A stretch of 64,000 nt of DNA. Source: Symsagittifera roscoffensis. Its lineage: Eukaryota > Xenacoelomorpha > Acoela > Convolutidae. Every line of letters begins with the position of its first letter. The stretch's first letter is position 1. Positions 1 through 10,700 of this stretch are shown one piece after another. Below the pieces are notes generated by a model. That model worked only from the letters and a program-made list of their open reading frames with translations, had not been told where the DNA came from and made no database searches. A program made the translations under genes and the position numbers. The DNA lies in NCBI RefSeq assembly GCF_963678635.1, contig NC_087070.1:33559955-33623954 (forward strand), in the 5' to 3' direction.

Positions 1-340
1 CAGTCTATTTCTCATCCCAAATACTGAAGTAGTCGTTCATTCGAGGTTTGTAAAATCTCAAATCTTGACGGAGAGGAATGTTTAATGGCGCCGTGCAGTC
101 TATCCCAAATAGTGAAAATCTCAAATTTTGACCGAAAATAATTTGCAATGACGCCGCGCAGTCTATTGCCCATCCTAAAAACCGAATAGTTTGTTCTAGT
201 TTCGCAAAATCGCAATAGTTCTTGTTGCAGTTCAAGTCAATCTCAAATACTGATCAGTTCGTTCCACTTTCGTTGCAATTTACATTGCAAATTTTAACTC
301 AATGAGAAAAACTCAATATACACTGAGAAGTTTTTTGCAG
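1..340. repeat. Degenerate CAAATACTGA-type repeats, left edge
   Basis: Two blocks, about 54-115 and 117-180, are imperfect direct copies of each other, both carrying a CTCAAAT-TTGAC start and a GCGCAGTCTAT-like end. Shorter variants of CCCAAATACTGA recur at both edges of this stretch. The open frames here are by-products of the repeats. No gene is visible. Confidence 0.5.
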
Positions 341-650
341 TTACCAAATCCCAAACATTGACAAATCCCAATACTGATTAAATCCCAAATACTGAAAAAT
401 CTCAATTACTGGCAAAACCCTAGATACTGACAAAATCCCAATTACTGACAAAATCCCAAATACTGACAAAATCGCATTACTGAAAAAACCCCAAATACTG
501 ACACAATCCCAAATGCTGAAAAAATCCCAAACCTTGAGAAAATCCCAATTACTGACAAAATTCCAAACACTGACAAAATTATAATTACTGACAAAATCCC
601 AGATACTGACAAAATCCCAAATATTGACAAAATCCAAATTACTGACAAAA
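341..650. repeat. 18-bp tandem array (TACTGACAAAATCCCAAA)
   Basis: About 17 imperfect 18-base units built on TACTGACAAAATCCCAAA run head to tail. Because 18 is a multiple of three, the minus strand reads as a spurious six-residue repeat protein. I treat this as non-coding minisatellite. Related units reappear at 3490-3640 and at 23741-23906. Confidence 0.8.
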
Positions 651-667
651 CATTCTGCAATTGTACA

Positions 668-790
668 ACTTTTTGTCAGTAATTGGGAATTTGTCAGTAT
701 TTGGGATTTAGCAGAACTGCAACGAACTATAATCAGTATTTGGAATTTTGCAGAACAGCAACGAACTATAATCAGTATTTGGGATTATAA
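668..790. repeat. Inverted copies of the 18-bp unit plus a 38-bp direct repeat
   Basis: At 671-705 the 18-base unit occurs in the opposite orientation (TTTTGTCAGTAATT, then TTTGTCAGTATTTGGGATT). With 636-650 it could form a hairpin around a ~20-nt loop. It is followed by two copies, about 710-748 and 749-787, of a unit containing GCAACGAACTATAATCAG. Confidence 0.6.
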
Positions 791-1693
791 AATGGGGGGG
801 GGGGGTAGTTAACAGTGTACAAAATTCGTGGAGGCAATTTAGAGGTATCTATAACTTAATAGGATGGTATTCCCCGGGTTGCGCCTTATGGTGGGCAACC
901 CGAGTCGCTACAAAGGTACCACAGAGGGGAGAAAATAACAAGATCCAAAACCGCGGAATTGATTTTTTATTATTGAAAAACCGCGGTTAATCCTATCAGT
1001 TTAATTTAAAAATATTTTCAGATCTGATTCGGTTTTATTTTCAATTGAATTTCCTTTATTCATTACCGATCAATCCGATATATGACTGGCTTCGAGTGCA
1101 AAAGTAAGTTTATCATGATTCTTAACGTTTACCATAGAATACTAACGGGTCTCATGGCCTGGAGGTAAAGAATATGGCTCCGAAACAAGAAGATAAGATA
1201 TCGAACCGCGCCTCTGCAGGTTGTTTTCAAAACAACAAAGTAAACGTGCATCACAATTATTGTGGCATAAAAGAGGTTTTTTTAAAAAAAAAAATGTATA
1301 TCATAATAAAATTTGAGGCTCGCATTTCACAATTGAGGTACCGTTTTCACATCCTAAAGGTTATCACAAATGGGGCAAAGGTCACTGTTTGATGTGGCAA
1401 AGGTTCTAAAATAATAGATCCCGGTTTCTAAAAAAAACTGATATAGATAGTGATTAAGAACTTGCGGATTCCACTAAAATTTTTGGATCTTTTTCCTTTT
1501 ACCCACCTCACATATGAATCAATTTTATATTGCACGGAGTTCTTTGCTTTTGTAACGAGAGCTAACGGTGTCATAGCCTAATTATAGTCCGCATACCAAT
1601 TTTTTAAACAAAATCGATAATGTGAAAAAAAAATTTTACTGTCTAAATATTAATCCTTTCTCGGACTGATTTGATTTTTCTTTTCGTTTCCAG
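791..1693. other. No confident gene; G-run, small hairpin, possible short exon
   Basis: A run of about 11 G lies near 796. A perfect 8-bp stem (CGGGTTGC, 875-882, with GCAACCCG, 895-902) encloses a 12-nt loop. An ATG at 1174 opens 15 codons and reaches CTGCAG/GTTGTT at 1219/1220, which could be a first exon. Its phase does not match the next coding-like block, so I do not call it. The rest shows nothing recognisable. Confidence 0.3.
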
Positions 1694-2161
1694 AAGTACT
1701 ATCATTGAACAAGGGCACTGCTCCAACGGCACCGCTCCAGTTACTGTTGGTAATACAGTTACAGCTCCAGAAGTGACAAGTACTATCGATGAACATACCT
1801 CGGAAGTCCCCCATCGGTGCGCCAAGTTGCCCATCGGTGTGCCAGCTGCGCCAATTAGGATGGTACCCCTTACCGAGGTACCGAATGGACCGTGTCTGAG
1901 GCCAGATCCAGTTCCTCTCGTACCAGAGTTCGTTTCGCCCTTTGCTCTACCAGGCTCCATTTCACCCATCTTAGTCTGGTTGAAGCAGATCTGTGAACAG
2001 ATGTACGACCTCCTCTGGTGCGGATACAGAAAGCAAAAGCTCTTCGGGAAAAACCGCAGAATTTTGCCGTGGTTTCAGGCAGCTCTTGTAGCACGAGTGC
2101 CAGTCAGACTGACATGTTACCTTCAATTGACCATGGCAAACTAAGGGAGAGACCTTCGCAT
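1694..2161 (+). pseudogene. Coding-like GC-richer block, unrecognised, frame broken
   Basis: This block is clearly less AT-rich than its flanks. It follows a plausible acceptor (TTTCCAG, ending 1693) and ends at a good donor (CAT/GTAAGC, 2161/2162). One frame gives a Pro/Val-rich peptide over the first ~320 bases. A different frame gives the more protein-like last ~150 bases up to the donor (residues such as RIQKAKALREKPQNF). The two cannot be read as one exon without a frame change. I do not recognise a family. It may be an upstream part of the JmjC locus that follows, equally decayed. Confidence 0.3.
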
Positions 2162-2237
2162 GTAAGCATCTGAACCTAAAACTAGCTCAAAGTCGTTATA
2201 ATTAAATTTCGATCATCTTTTTCGGTTATTTTGTTAG

Positions 2238-3480
2238 ATCATGCCTGCCTCAAGTATAATACAGTGCGTGCCTGCGGTTGATCTTGTCATATGGATCCAG
2301 TCAGACTGATTTATTGACCAACAAGGAGCTTTGTTACTTCCATCGGCTAAATCCATCAAAAAGGTTCAAAAGCCAACTAGCGGATAGTTGCAAGTTTGAC
2401 AGCCTAATGTATGGGGACAATTTCAACAACGAAATTTTGAAGGAATACCTCGAGGAACTCAGAGCTAGACGGTACATCTCGAAGAAAAGGATAATCAGTT
2501 TGTAAAGTAATTAGACTCCTAATAAGACTCCAGTTTTCAAATAAGTTTAACCTCACATTTGTGCTCAATCCTATGAATATATACAATAAATTAAGCCAGC
2601 TGATGTTCAAACTTTGTTCCGATCAATGCCGCCAATGTTCTGGAATATAATTGATGCTGATGCTTCCTTGTCGGCCGCCACAAAATTGTCTGTCCCAAAA
2701 GCAGTCAAGGTTGTGTCGTTGGGACAGGTACATAAAAGGAAATTGGAGAAGACAGAAGTACCGACGAAGGAGTCAACCTACCTGCTGTTATCGAAGGCTG
2801 GTGCAATAACACCATTTCACCAGGATTTCTCAGGTACATCTGTGATGTAATTTTTAGTGAAAGAATAAACAAAAATTGGTGCACAATATTTTCAACGAAA
2901 TTTATAAATGGGTTCCCTTTATTTTTTTTCTTTTAGGCTGCAAAATATTTTATTTGATGGCCCCGTTGGTCAAGAATAAGCAGACAATCCAGGAATATCT
3001 GATGCAGCAATCTCTGGGTTGGAAACCAATATTTCCCGGGGATGACCCTCGCTGTGATGCTGGAGGGTCTCAGAAAGTTGTTCTGACGGAGCGCCAGGCT
3101 CTTGTTATGCCAGCTGGCATGATACACATGGTTGAAACGCAAAGAGTCAGTGGCTTTGGGTGTCAATTTCATTCATCGTGGACACCTGCTGACGGCTGCC
3201 AGAGGCTTTCGACATGAGCGGAAAGACGAAGAGCCCTTCAGCAGCTGCTACCCTGCTTTTCCGATGTTGGCTCTGAATGAGCTTATGGTGCATCTGTGGT
3301 TAGTATCAAAGATTAAACTGATACATTTTGTCGAAATAGATGAAAATAGAGAAAGATATTTTTATAGCACCAGAGACGCGATCCCGCCGCAAGAATTAGA
3401 AGATCTGGAGGAGGTCTGGAGAATTCTGAATGCGCACGACAAAGCCTTAGATAACCACCTTGCCAGAATAATTTACATAG
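2238..3480 (+). pseudogene. JmjC histone demethylase (KDM2/7-like), broken
   Basis: Probable exons are 2266-2497, 2600-2850, 2937-3298 and 3368-3480. Junction phases agree between 2497/2600 and 3298/3368, with a 69-nt intron at 3299-3367. The JmjC core is recognisable: HxD iron ligands in FHQDF (His 2818-2820, Asp 2824-2826), the 2-oxoglutarate Lys in GCKIFYLM (2942-2944), the distal His in GMIHMV (3125-3127), then VALGVNFIH and a following helix as in KDM2/PHF8 proteins, which remove methyl groups from histone lysines in the nucleus. Lesions: TAA (2848-2850) where the family has an aromatic residue after GTSV; no GT donor at the homologous exon end (AAAG/AATAAA); and a one-base frame change between 3131 and 3141. 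An alternative donor at CAG/GTACAT (2831/2832) joins 2937 in phase but deletes about ten core residues. Pseudogene, or a damaged assembly. Confidence 0.75.
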
Positions 3481-3964
3481 GTACTTCTGGCCAAATTTCA
3501 TCCCAAATACAGAAATACTTAATTCCGTATCCCAAAAACTGCACCCAGTTTAATCGCATATACTGAAATACTCAATTAATTGCAAAGTTGAGTTTTGTCA
3601 TCCCCTATACTGAAATGCTTAATTCATCCCAAAAACTCAGTTTAACTTCTCATGCTAACTTTTGATAGTTTTGTATTTTAATTTAACAACTAAGGAAAGG
3701 CTAGCGAATAAAAAAGATATGAACAGTCGCTTCCAACACCATTGCGGGTCATGCGGAGAATTGCCAGTGGGGGCATTGCCTGCCCAAATATCAGTCAAAA
3801 GGACCTGAAGACTTTCTAGTACCACATTCAAATATATAATCTGGACAGTTTTTTCAACGAAAATGTACAAAATGACTAGATTTTTTTATTTGATATTTTA
3901 AAAACAGTTTGTTTTTAATTTTTAAAATGCAGTCTGAGTAACTAACTGAAGTACTGAATTTCAG
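3481..3964. other. Non-coding stretch with relic CCCAAATACTGA repeats
   Basis: Between about 3497 and 3645 there are four or five decayed units of the window-edge repeat (CATCCCAAATACAGAAATAC, TATACTGAAATACTCAATT and similar). Nothing else is recognisable up to the acceptor at 3964. Confidence 0.5.
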
Positions 3965-4790
3965 AAAAATGATGAATGCGACTAGTGAACCACAAACGCA
4001 GACAGACGATAGTGAAATGTGCCGCATCTGCTGTCATGATGGATGGCATCTGTACAAAATACACAATGGGGATGTGGAGCACAAGCTGTGCTCTGTCTGC
4101 TGGCGAAAACTACAGGATGCGCCTCATCCAAAGTAACCTTCTGTCGGCAGGACTTGCCGCCTTTCTACTCGTTCATGCCGCACATGTAACTATTGCTTTT
4201 GACCTTGTTTATTGCATGTTAAACTAACTAAACCCGGTGCCAAGTGAACAATCTCTTCTTTCCACCTTTGACCACTAACATGAACCTTCCTAATGTAAAC
4301 CACAAAAGAACATTCAACCCTTCCTCCAAATCGATCATGCTTTACCTTTGTTTAGTTCCGCCGACACGGACGAGGATACAAATGACAAGGATAGCGATGA
4401 GGAGGGAGGAGACCAGATCAAAATCGAGACAGTGCCCTACCGTGACTCCGACTCGGAGTCGGACCGGAGCAACTGAGGAGTGTCTCCGACTTTGAACTGC
4501 TCTCGGGCAGTGACGAGGAGGAGAGCACTGCCTTGGACGCTCTTGTGCTCTCCTACGTGCGGGGTCGTGGTCGCAGTCGCGGGCACGCTGTGGCTTTTAA
4601 TAGGCGAATCGAAGAGGTCTCCTCGAGTGATGATGACATGCCCAATAATTTGGCAAGCGGTTGGGGGCGCAGTCGCGGACGAGAAGCGCCGTCAGTCACC
4701 GCGACTGCAGATCTGCCAGGCCGGGCCCGGGGCAGAGGACGCGCCAGAACCGCTGCGTCATCCCAGCGAGGGGTCGGACCCTCATCGTGA
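3965..4790 (+). pseudogene. RING-like zinc-finger plus acidic/RG-rich protein, two frame breaks
   Basis: Exon 3965-4185 follows TGAATTTCAG. From ATG 3969 or 3972 it encodes CRICC, then H-x2-CSVC-WRKL, and in another frame FCRQDLPPF. Together these resemble the C-x2-C ... H-x2-C-x2-C ... C layout of a RING E3-ligase domain, but a TAA at 4134-4136 and a one-base shift separate the halves. The exon ends CAC AT/GTAACT (phase 2). It fits exon 4356 (TTTAG/T TCC GCC GAC), which encodes an Asp/Ser-rich stretch (DTDEDTNDKDSDEE). A second one-base shift near 4470 leads to SDFELLSGSDEEES and then RGRGRSRG-type repeats with acidic SSSDDD, ending TGA at 4788-4790. I do not recognise the protein; RG repeats suggest RNA or nucleic-acid binding (inference). 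Splice sites are coherent while the frames are broken. Confidence 0.5.
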
Positions 4791-7700
4791 AGGTTGAAAA
4801 TCTCAAAATATATTACTAAAATGGTTTTTGACAAGTTTTTGGGAAAATTGTTTTTTGCCGTCACTCAACATGCCAACATGCCGTCTCATTTCTCTGCAAA
4901 TCGCAGAACCACACATCGTCACTCATTACCCACACAATCGGATAGTATACCTACCTACCTTCACTAATCGCTAAGTTTCAAAATCTCAAATCTCAAAATA
5001 TATGACTAAAATGGTTTGTGACTAGTTTTTTAGAAAACTTTTTTTAGTGCAAAAATGCTGCCGTCAGAGTATAACCTTTCACAGAAAGCCTTTCATTCCT
5101 CTGCGAATCGCAGAACCACACATCGTCACTAATTACCCACACAATCGGAAATCGGATAGTATACCTACCATCACTTATCGTTAAGTTTCAAAATCTCAAA
5201 TCTCAAAATATACTACTAAAATGATTTGTGACTAGTTTATTAGAAAACTGTTTTTTAGCGCAAAATACCGTCATCAGAGTATAGCCTTTCACAGAAATCC
5301 TTTCATTCCTCTGCGAATCGCAGAACTACACATTGTCACTCATTACCCACACAATCGGTTAGTATGCCAACCTTCACAAATCGGTAAGTTTCAAAATCTC
5401 AAATCTCAAAATATACTACTAAAATGATTTGTGACTAGTTAATTAGAAAACTGTTTTCTAGTGCAAAAATGCCGCCGTCAGAGTATAGCCCTTCGCAGAA
5501 ATCCTTTCATTCCTCTGCGAATCGCAGAACCACACATCGTCACTGTTTACCCACACAATCGGATAGTATGCCAAGCTTCACTTATCGGTAAGTTTCAAAC
5601 ATTCGAAAATTGCGAAACATATTACTAGAATGGTTTGTGACTAGTTTATTAGAAAACTGTTTTTAGTGCAAAAATGCTGCCGGCAGAGTATAGCCTTTCG
5701 CAGAAATCCTTTCATTCCTCTGCGAATCGCAGAACCACACATCGTCACTGTTTACCCACCCAAATGGATAGTATGCCAACCTTCACTTATCGGTAAGTTT
5801 TAAAATCTCAATTCTCAAAATATATTACAAAAACGATTTGTGACTAGTTTATTAGAAAACTGTTTTTAGTGCAAAAATGCTGCCGGCAGAGTATAGCCTT
5901 TCACAGAAAGCCTTTCATTCCTCTGCAAATCGCAGAACCACACATTGTCACTCATTACCAACACAACCCGAAAGTATGCAAAGCTTCACTTATCGGTAAC
6001 TTTCAAAATCTCAAATCTCAAAAAATATTACTAAAATGGTTTGTGACTAGTTTATTAGAAAATTGTTTTTAGTGCAAAAATGCCGCCGTCCGCAGAGTAT
6101 AGCCTTTCACAGATAGCCTATTATTCCTCTGCGAATCGCAGAACCACACATCGTCACTCATTACCCACAAAATCGGATAGTACGCCAACCCTCACTTGTC
6201 GGTAAGTTTCAAAATCTCAAAATATATTACTTCAAAGGTTTGTGACTAGTTATTTAGAAAATTGTTTTTAGTGCAAAAATGCCGCCGTCAGAATATCTTT
6301 TCAAAGAAACCATTTCATTCCTCTGCGATTCGCAGAACCACACATCGTCACTCATTACCCACAAAATTGGATAGTATACCTACCTTCACTTATCGGTAAG
6401 TTTCAAAATCTGAAGTTTCAAAATATATTATTAAAATGTTTTGCGACTAGTTTATTAGAAAACTGTTTTTAGAGCAAAAATGCTGCCGTCAGAGTATAGC
6501 CTTTCACAGAAAGCCTTGCATTCCTCTGCGAATCGCAGAACCACACATTGTCACTCATTACCCACACAACCCGATAGTATGCCAAGCTTCACTTATCGGT
6601 AAGTTTCAAAATCTCAAATCTCAAAAAATATTACTAAAATGGTTTGTAACTAGTTTATTAGAAAAATGTTTTTGGTGCAAAAATGCCGCCGTCCGCAGAG
6701 TATAGCCTTTCCCAGATAGCCTTTCATTCCTCTGCAAATCGCAGAACGACACATCGTCACTGTTTACCCACACAATCGGATAGTATGCCAAGCTTCACTT
6801 ATCGGTAAGTTTCAAACACCCAAAAATTGCGAAAAACATTACAAAAATGGTTTGTGAGTAGTTTATTAGAAAACTGTTTTAGTGCAAAAATGCTGCCGAC
6901 AGAGTATAGCCTTTCACAGAAAGCCTTTCATTCCTCTGCAAATCGCAGAACCCCACATTGTCACTCATTACCCACACAACCCGATAGTATGCCAAGCTTC
7001 ACTTATCGGTAACTTTCAAAATCTCAAATCTCAAAAAATATTACTAAAATGGTTTGTGACTAGTTTATTAGAAAATTGTTTTTAGTGCAAAAATGCCGCC
7101 GTCCGCAGAGTATAGCCTTTCACAGATAGCCTATTATTCCTCTGCGAATCGCAGAACCACACATCGTCACTCATTACCCACAAAATCGGATAGTACGCCA
7201 ACCCTCACTTGTCGGTAAGTTTCAAAATCTCAAAATATATTACTTCAAAGGTTTGTGACTAGTTATTTAGAAAATTGTTTTTAGTGCAAAAATGCCGCCG
7301 TCAGAATATCTTTTCAAAGAAACCATTTCATTCCTCTGCGATTCGCAGAACCACACATCGTCACTCATTACCCACAAAATTGGATAGTATACCTACCTTC
7401 ACTTATCGGTAAGTTTCAAAGTCTGAAGTTTCAAAATATATTATTAAAATGTTTTGCGACTAGTTTATTAGAAAACTGTTTTTAGAGCAAAAATGCTGCC
7501 GTCAGAGTATAGCCTTTCACAGAAAGCCTTTCATTCCTCTGCGAATCGCAGAACCACACATTGTCACTCATTACCCACACAACCCGATAGTATGCCAAGC
7601 TTCACTTATCGGTAAGTTTCAAAATCTCAAATCTCAAAAAATATTACTAAAATGGTTTGTAACTAGTTTATTAGAAAAATGTTTTTGGTGCAAAAATGCC

Positions 7701-10700
7701 GCCGTCCGCAGAGTATAGCCTTTCCCAGATAGCCTTTCATTCCTCTGCAAATCGCAGAACGACACATCGCCACTGTTTACCCACACAATCGGATAGTATG
7801 CCAAGCTTCACTTATCGGTAAGTTTCAAACACCCAAAAATTGCGAAAAACATTACAAAAATGGTTTGTGACTAGTTTATTAGAAAACTGTTTTAGTGCAA
7901 AAATGCTGCCGACAGAGTATAGCCTTTCACAGAAAGCCTTTCATTCCTCTGCAAATCGCAGAACCCCACATTGTCACTCATTACCCACACAACCCGATAG
8001 TATGCCAAGCTTCACTTATCGGTAAGTTTCAAAATCTCAAATCTCAAAAAATATTACTAAATGGTTTTTGACTAGTTTATTAGAAAATTGTTTTTAGTGC
8101 AAAAATGCCGCCATCCGCAGAGTATAGCGTTTCACAGATAGCCTTTCATTCCTCTGCGAATCGCAGAACCACACATCGTCACTCATTACCCACAAAAACG
8201 GATAGTATGCCAACCCTCACTTGTCGGTAAGTTTCAAAATCTCAAAATATATAACTTCAAAGGTTTGTGACTAGTTCAATAGAAAATAGTTTTTAGTGCA
8301 AAAATGCCGCCGTCAGAATATCTTTTCACAGAAACCCTTTCATTCCTCTGCGATTCGCAGAACCACACATCGTCACTCATTGACCACAAAACCGGATACT
8401 ATACCTACCTTCACTTATCGGTAAGTTTCAAAAACTGAAGTTTCAAAATATATAACTAAATTGTTTTATGTCTAGTTTATTAGAAAACTATTTTCTAGTG
8501 CAAAATGCCGCCGTCAGAGTATAGCGTTTCGCAGAAATCTTTTCATTCCTCTACGAATCGCAGAACCACACATCGTCACTGTTTACCCACACAATCGGAT
8601 AGAATGCCAAGCTTCACTTATCGGTAAGTTTCAAAATCTCAAATCTCGAAACAAACTACTAAAATGGTTTGTGACTAGTTTATTAGAAAATTGTTCTTAG
8701 TATAAAAAAAATGCTGCCGTCGGAGTATAGCCTTTCACAGAAAGCCTTTCACTCCTCTGCAAATCGCAGAACCACACATTGTCACTCATTACCCACACAA
8801 CCCGGTAGTATGCCAAGCTTCACTTATCGGTAAGTTTCAAAATCTCAAATCTCGAAACAAACTACTAAAATGGTTTGTGACTAGTTTATTAGAAAATTGT
8901 TTTTAGTGCAAAAATGCTGCCGTCGGAGTATAGCCTTTCACAGAAAGCCTTTCATTCCTCTGCAAATCGCAGAACCACACATCGTCACTCATTACCCACA
9001 AAATCGGATAGTATGCCAACCCTCACTTGTCGTTAAGTTTCAAAATCTCAAAATATATTACTTTAAAGGTTTGTGACTAGTTCATTAGAAAATTGTTTTC
9101 AGTGCAAAAATGCCGCCGTCAGAATATCCTTTCACAGAAACCCTTTCATTCCTCTGCGATTCGCAGAGCCACACATCGTCACTCATTACCCACACAATCG
9201 GATAGTATACCTACCTTCACTTGTCGGTAAGTTTCAAAATCTCAATTCTCAAAATATATTACTAAAACGATTTGTGACTAGTTTATTAGAAAACTGTTTT
9301 TAGAGCAAAAATGCTGCCGTCAGAGTATAGCCTTTCACAGAAAGCCTTTCATTCCTCTGCGAATCGCAGAACCACACATCGTCACTGTTTACCCACACAA
9401 TCGGATAGAATGCCAAGCTTCGCTTATCGGTAAGTTTCAAAATCTCAAATCTCGAAACAAACTACTAAAATGGTTTGTGACTAGTTTATTAGAAAATTGT
9501 TCTTAGTGCAAAAATGCTGCCGTCGGAGTATAGCCTTTCACAGAAAGCCTTTCACTCCTCTGCAAATCGCAGAACCACACATTGTCACTCATTACCCACA
9601 CAACCCGGTAGTATGCCAAGCTTCACTTATCGGTAAGTTTCAAAATCTCAAATCTCGAAACAAACTACTAAAATGGTTTGTGACTAGTTTATTAGAAAAT
9701 TGTTTTTAGTGCAAAAATGCTGCCGTCGGAGTATAGCCTTTCACAGAAAGCCTTTCATTCCTCTGCAAATCGCAGAACCACACATCGTCACTCATTACCC
9801 ACAAAATCGGATAGTATGCCAACCCTCACTTGTCGTTAAGTTTCAAAATCTCAAAATATATTACTTTAAAGGTTTGTGACTAGTTCATTAGAAAATTGTT
9901 TTCAGTGCAAAAATGCCGCCGTCAGAATATCCTTTCACAGAAACCCTTTCATTCCTCTGCGATTCGCAGAGCCACACATCGTCACTCATTACCCACACAA
10001 TCGGATAGTATACCTACCTTCACTTGTCGGTAAGTTTCAAAATCTCAATTCTCAAAATATATTACTAAAACGATTTGTGACTAGTTTATTAGAAAACTGT
10101 TTTTAGAGCAAAAATGCTGCCGTCAGAGTATAGCCTTTCACAGAAAGCCTTTCATTCCTCTGCGAATCGCAGAACCACACATTGTCACTCATTACCCACA
10201 CAACCCGACAATATGCCAAGCTTCACTTATCGGTAAGTTTAAAATCTCAAATCTCGAAACAAACTACTAAAATGGTTTGTGACTAGTTTATTAGAAAATT
10301 GTTTTTAGTGCAAAAATGCTGCCGTCGGAGTATAGCCTTTCACAGAAAGCCTTTCATTCCTCTGCGAATCGCAGAACCACACATCGTCACTCAATACCCA
10401 CAAAATCGGATAGTATGCCAACCCTCACTTGTCGGTAAGTTTCAAAATCTCAAAATTTATTACTTCAAAGTTTTGTGACTAGTTCATTAGAAAATTGTTT
10501 TTAGTGCAAAAATGCCGCTGTCAGAATATTCTTTCGCAGAAACCCTTTCATTCCTCTGCGATTCGCAGAACCACACTTCGTCACTCATTACCCACACAAT
10601 CGGATAGTATACCTACCTTCACTTATCGGTAAGTTTTAAAATCTCAATTCTCAAAATATATTACAAAAACGATTTGTGACTAGTTTATTAGAAAACTGTT

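Noticed and set aside
1643-1969. Minus-strand frame of 108 codons opposite the GC-rich block
   Set aside because: Antisense shadow of a GC-richer exon-like stretch; no start context or family match, and the + strand has the splice-site signals.
4133-4150. An 18-nt GT...AG segment at the RING frame break
   Set aside because: Removing it would delete FCRQ, the end of the RING pattern. A one-base indel explains the data better.
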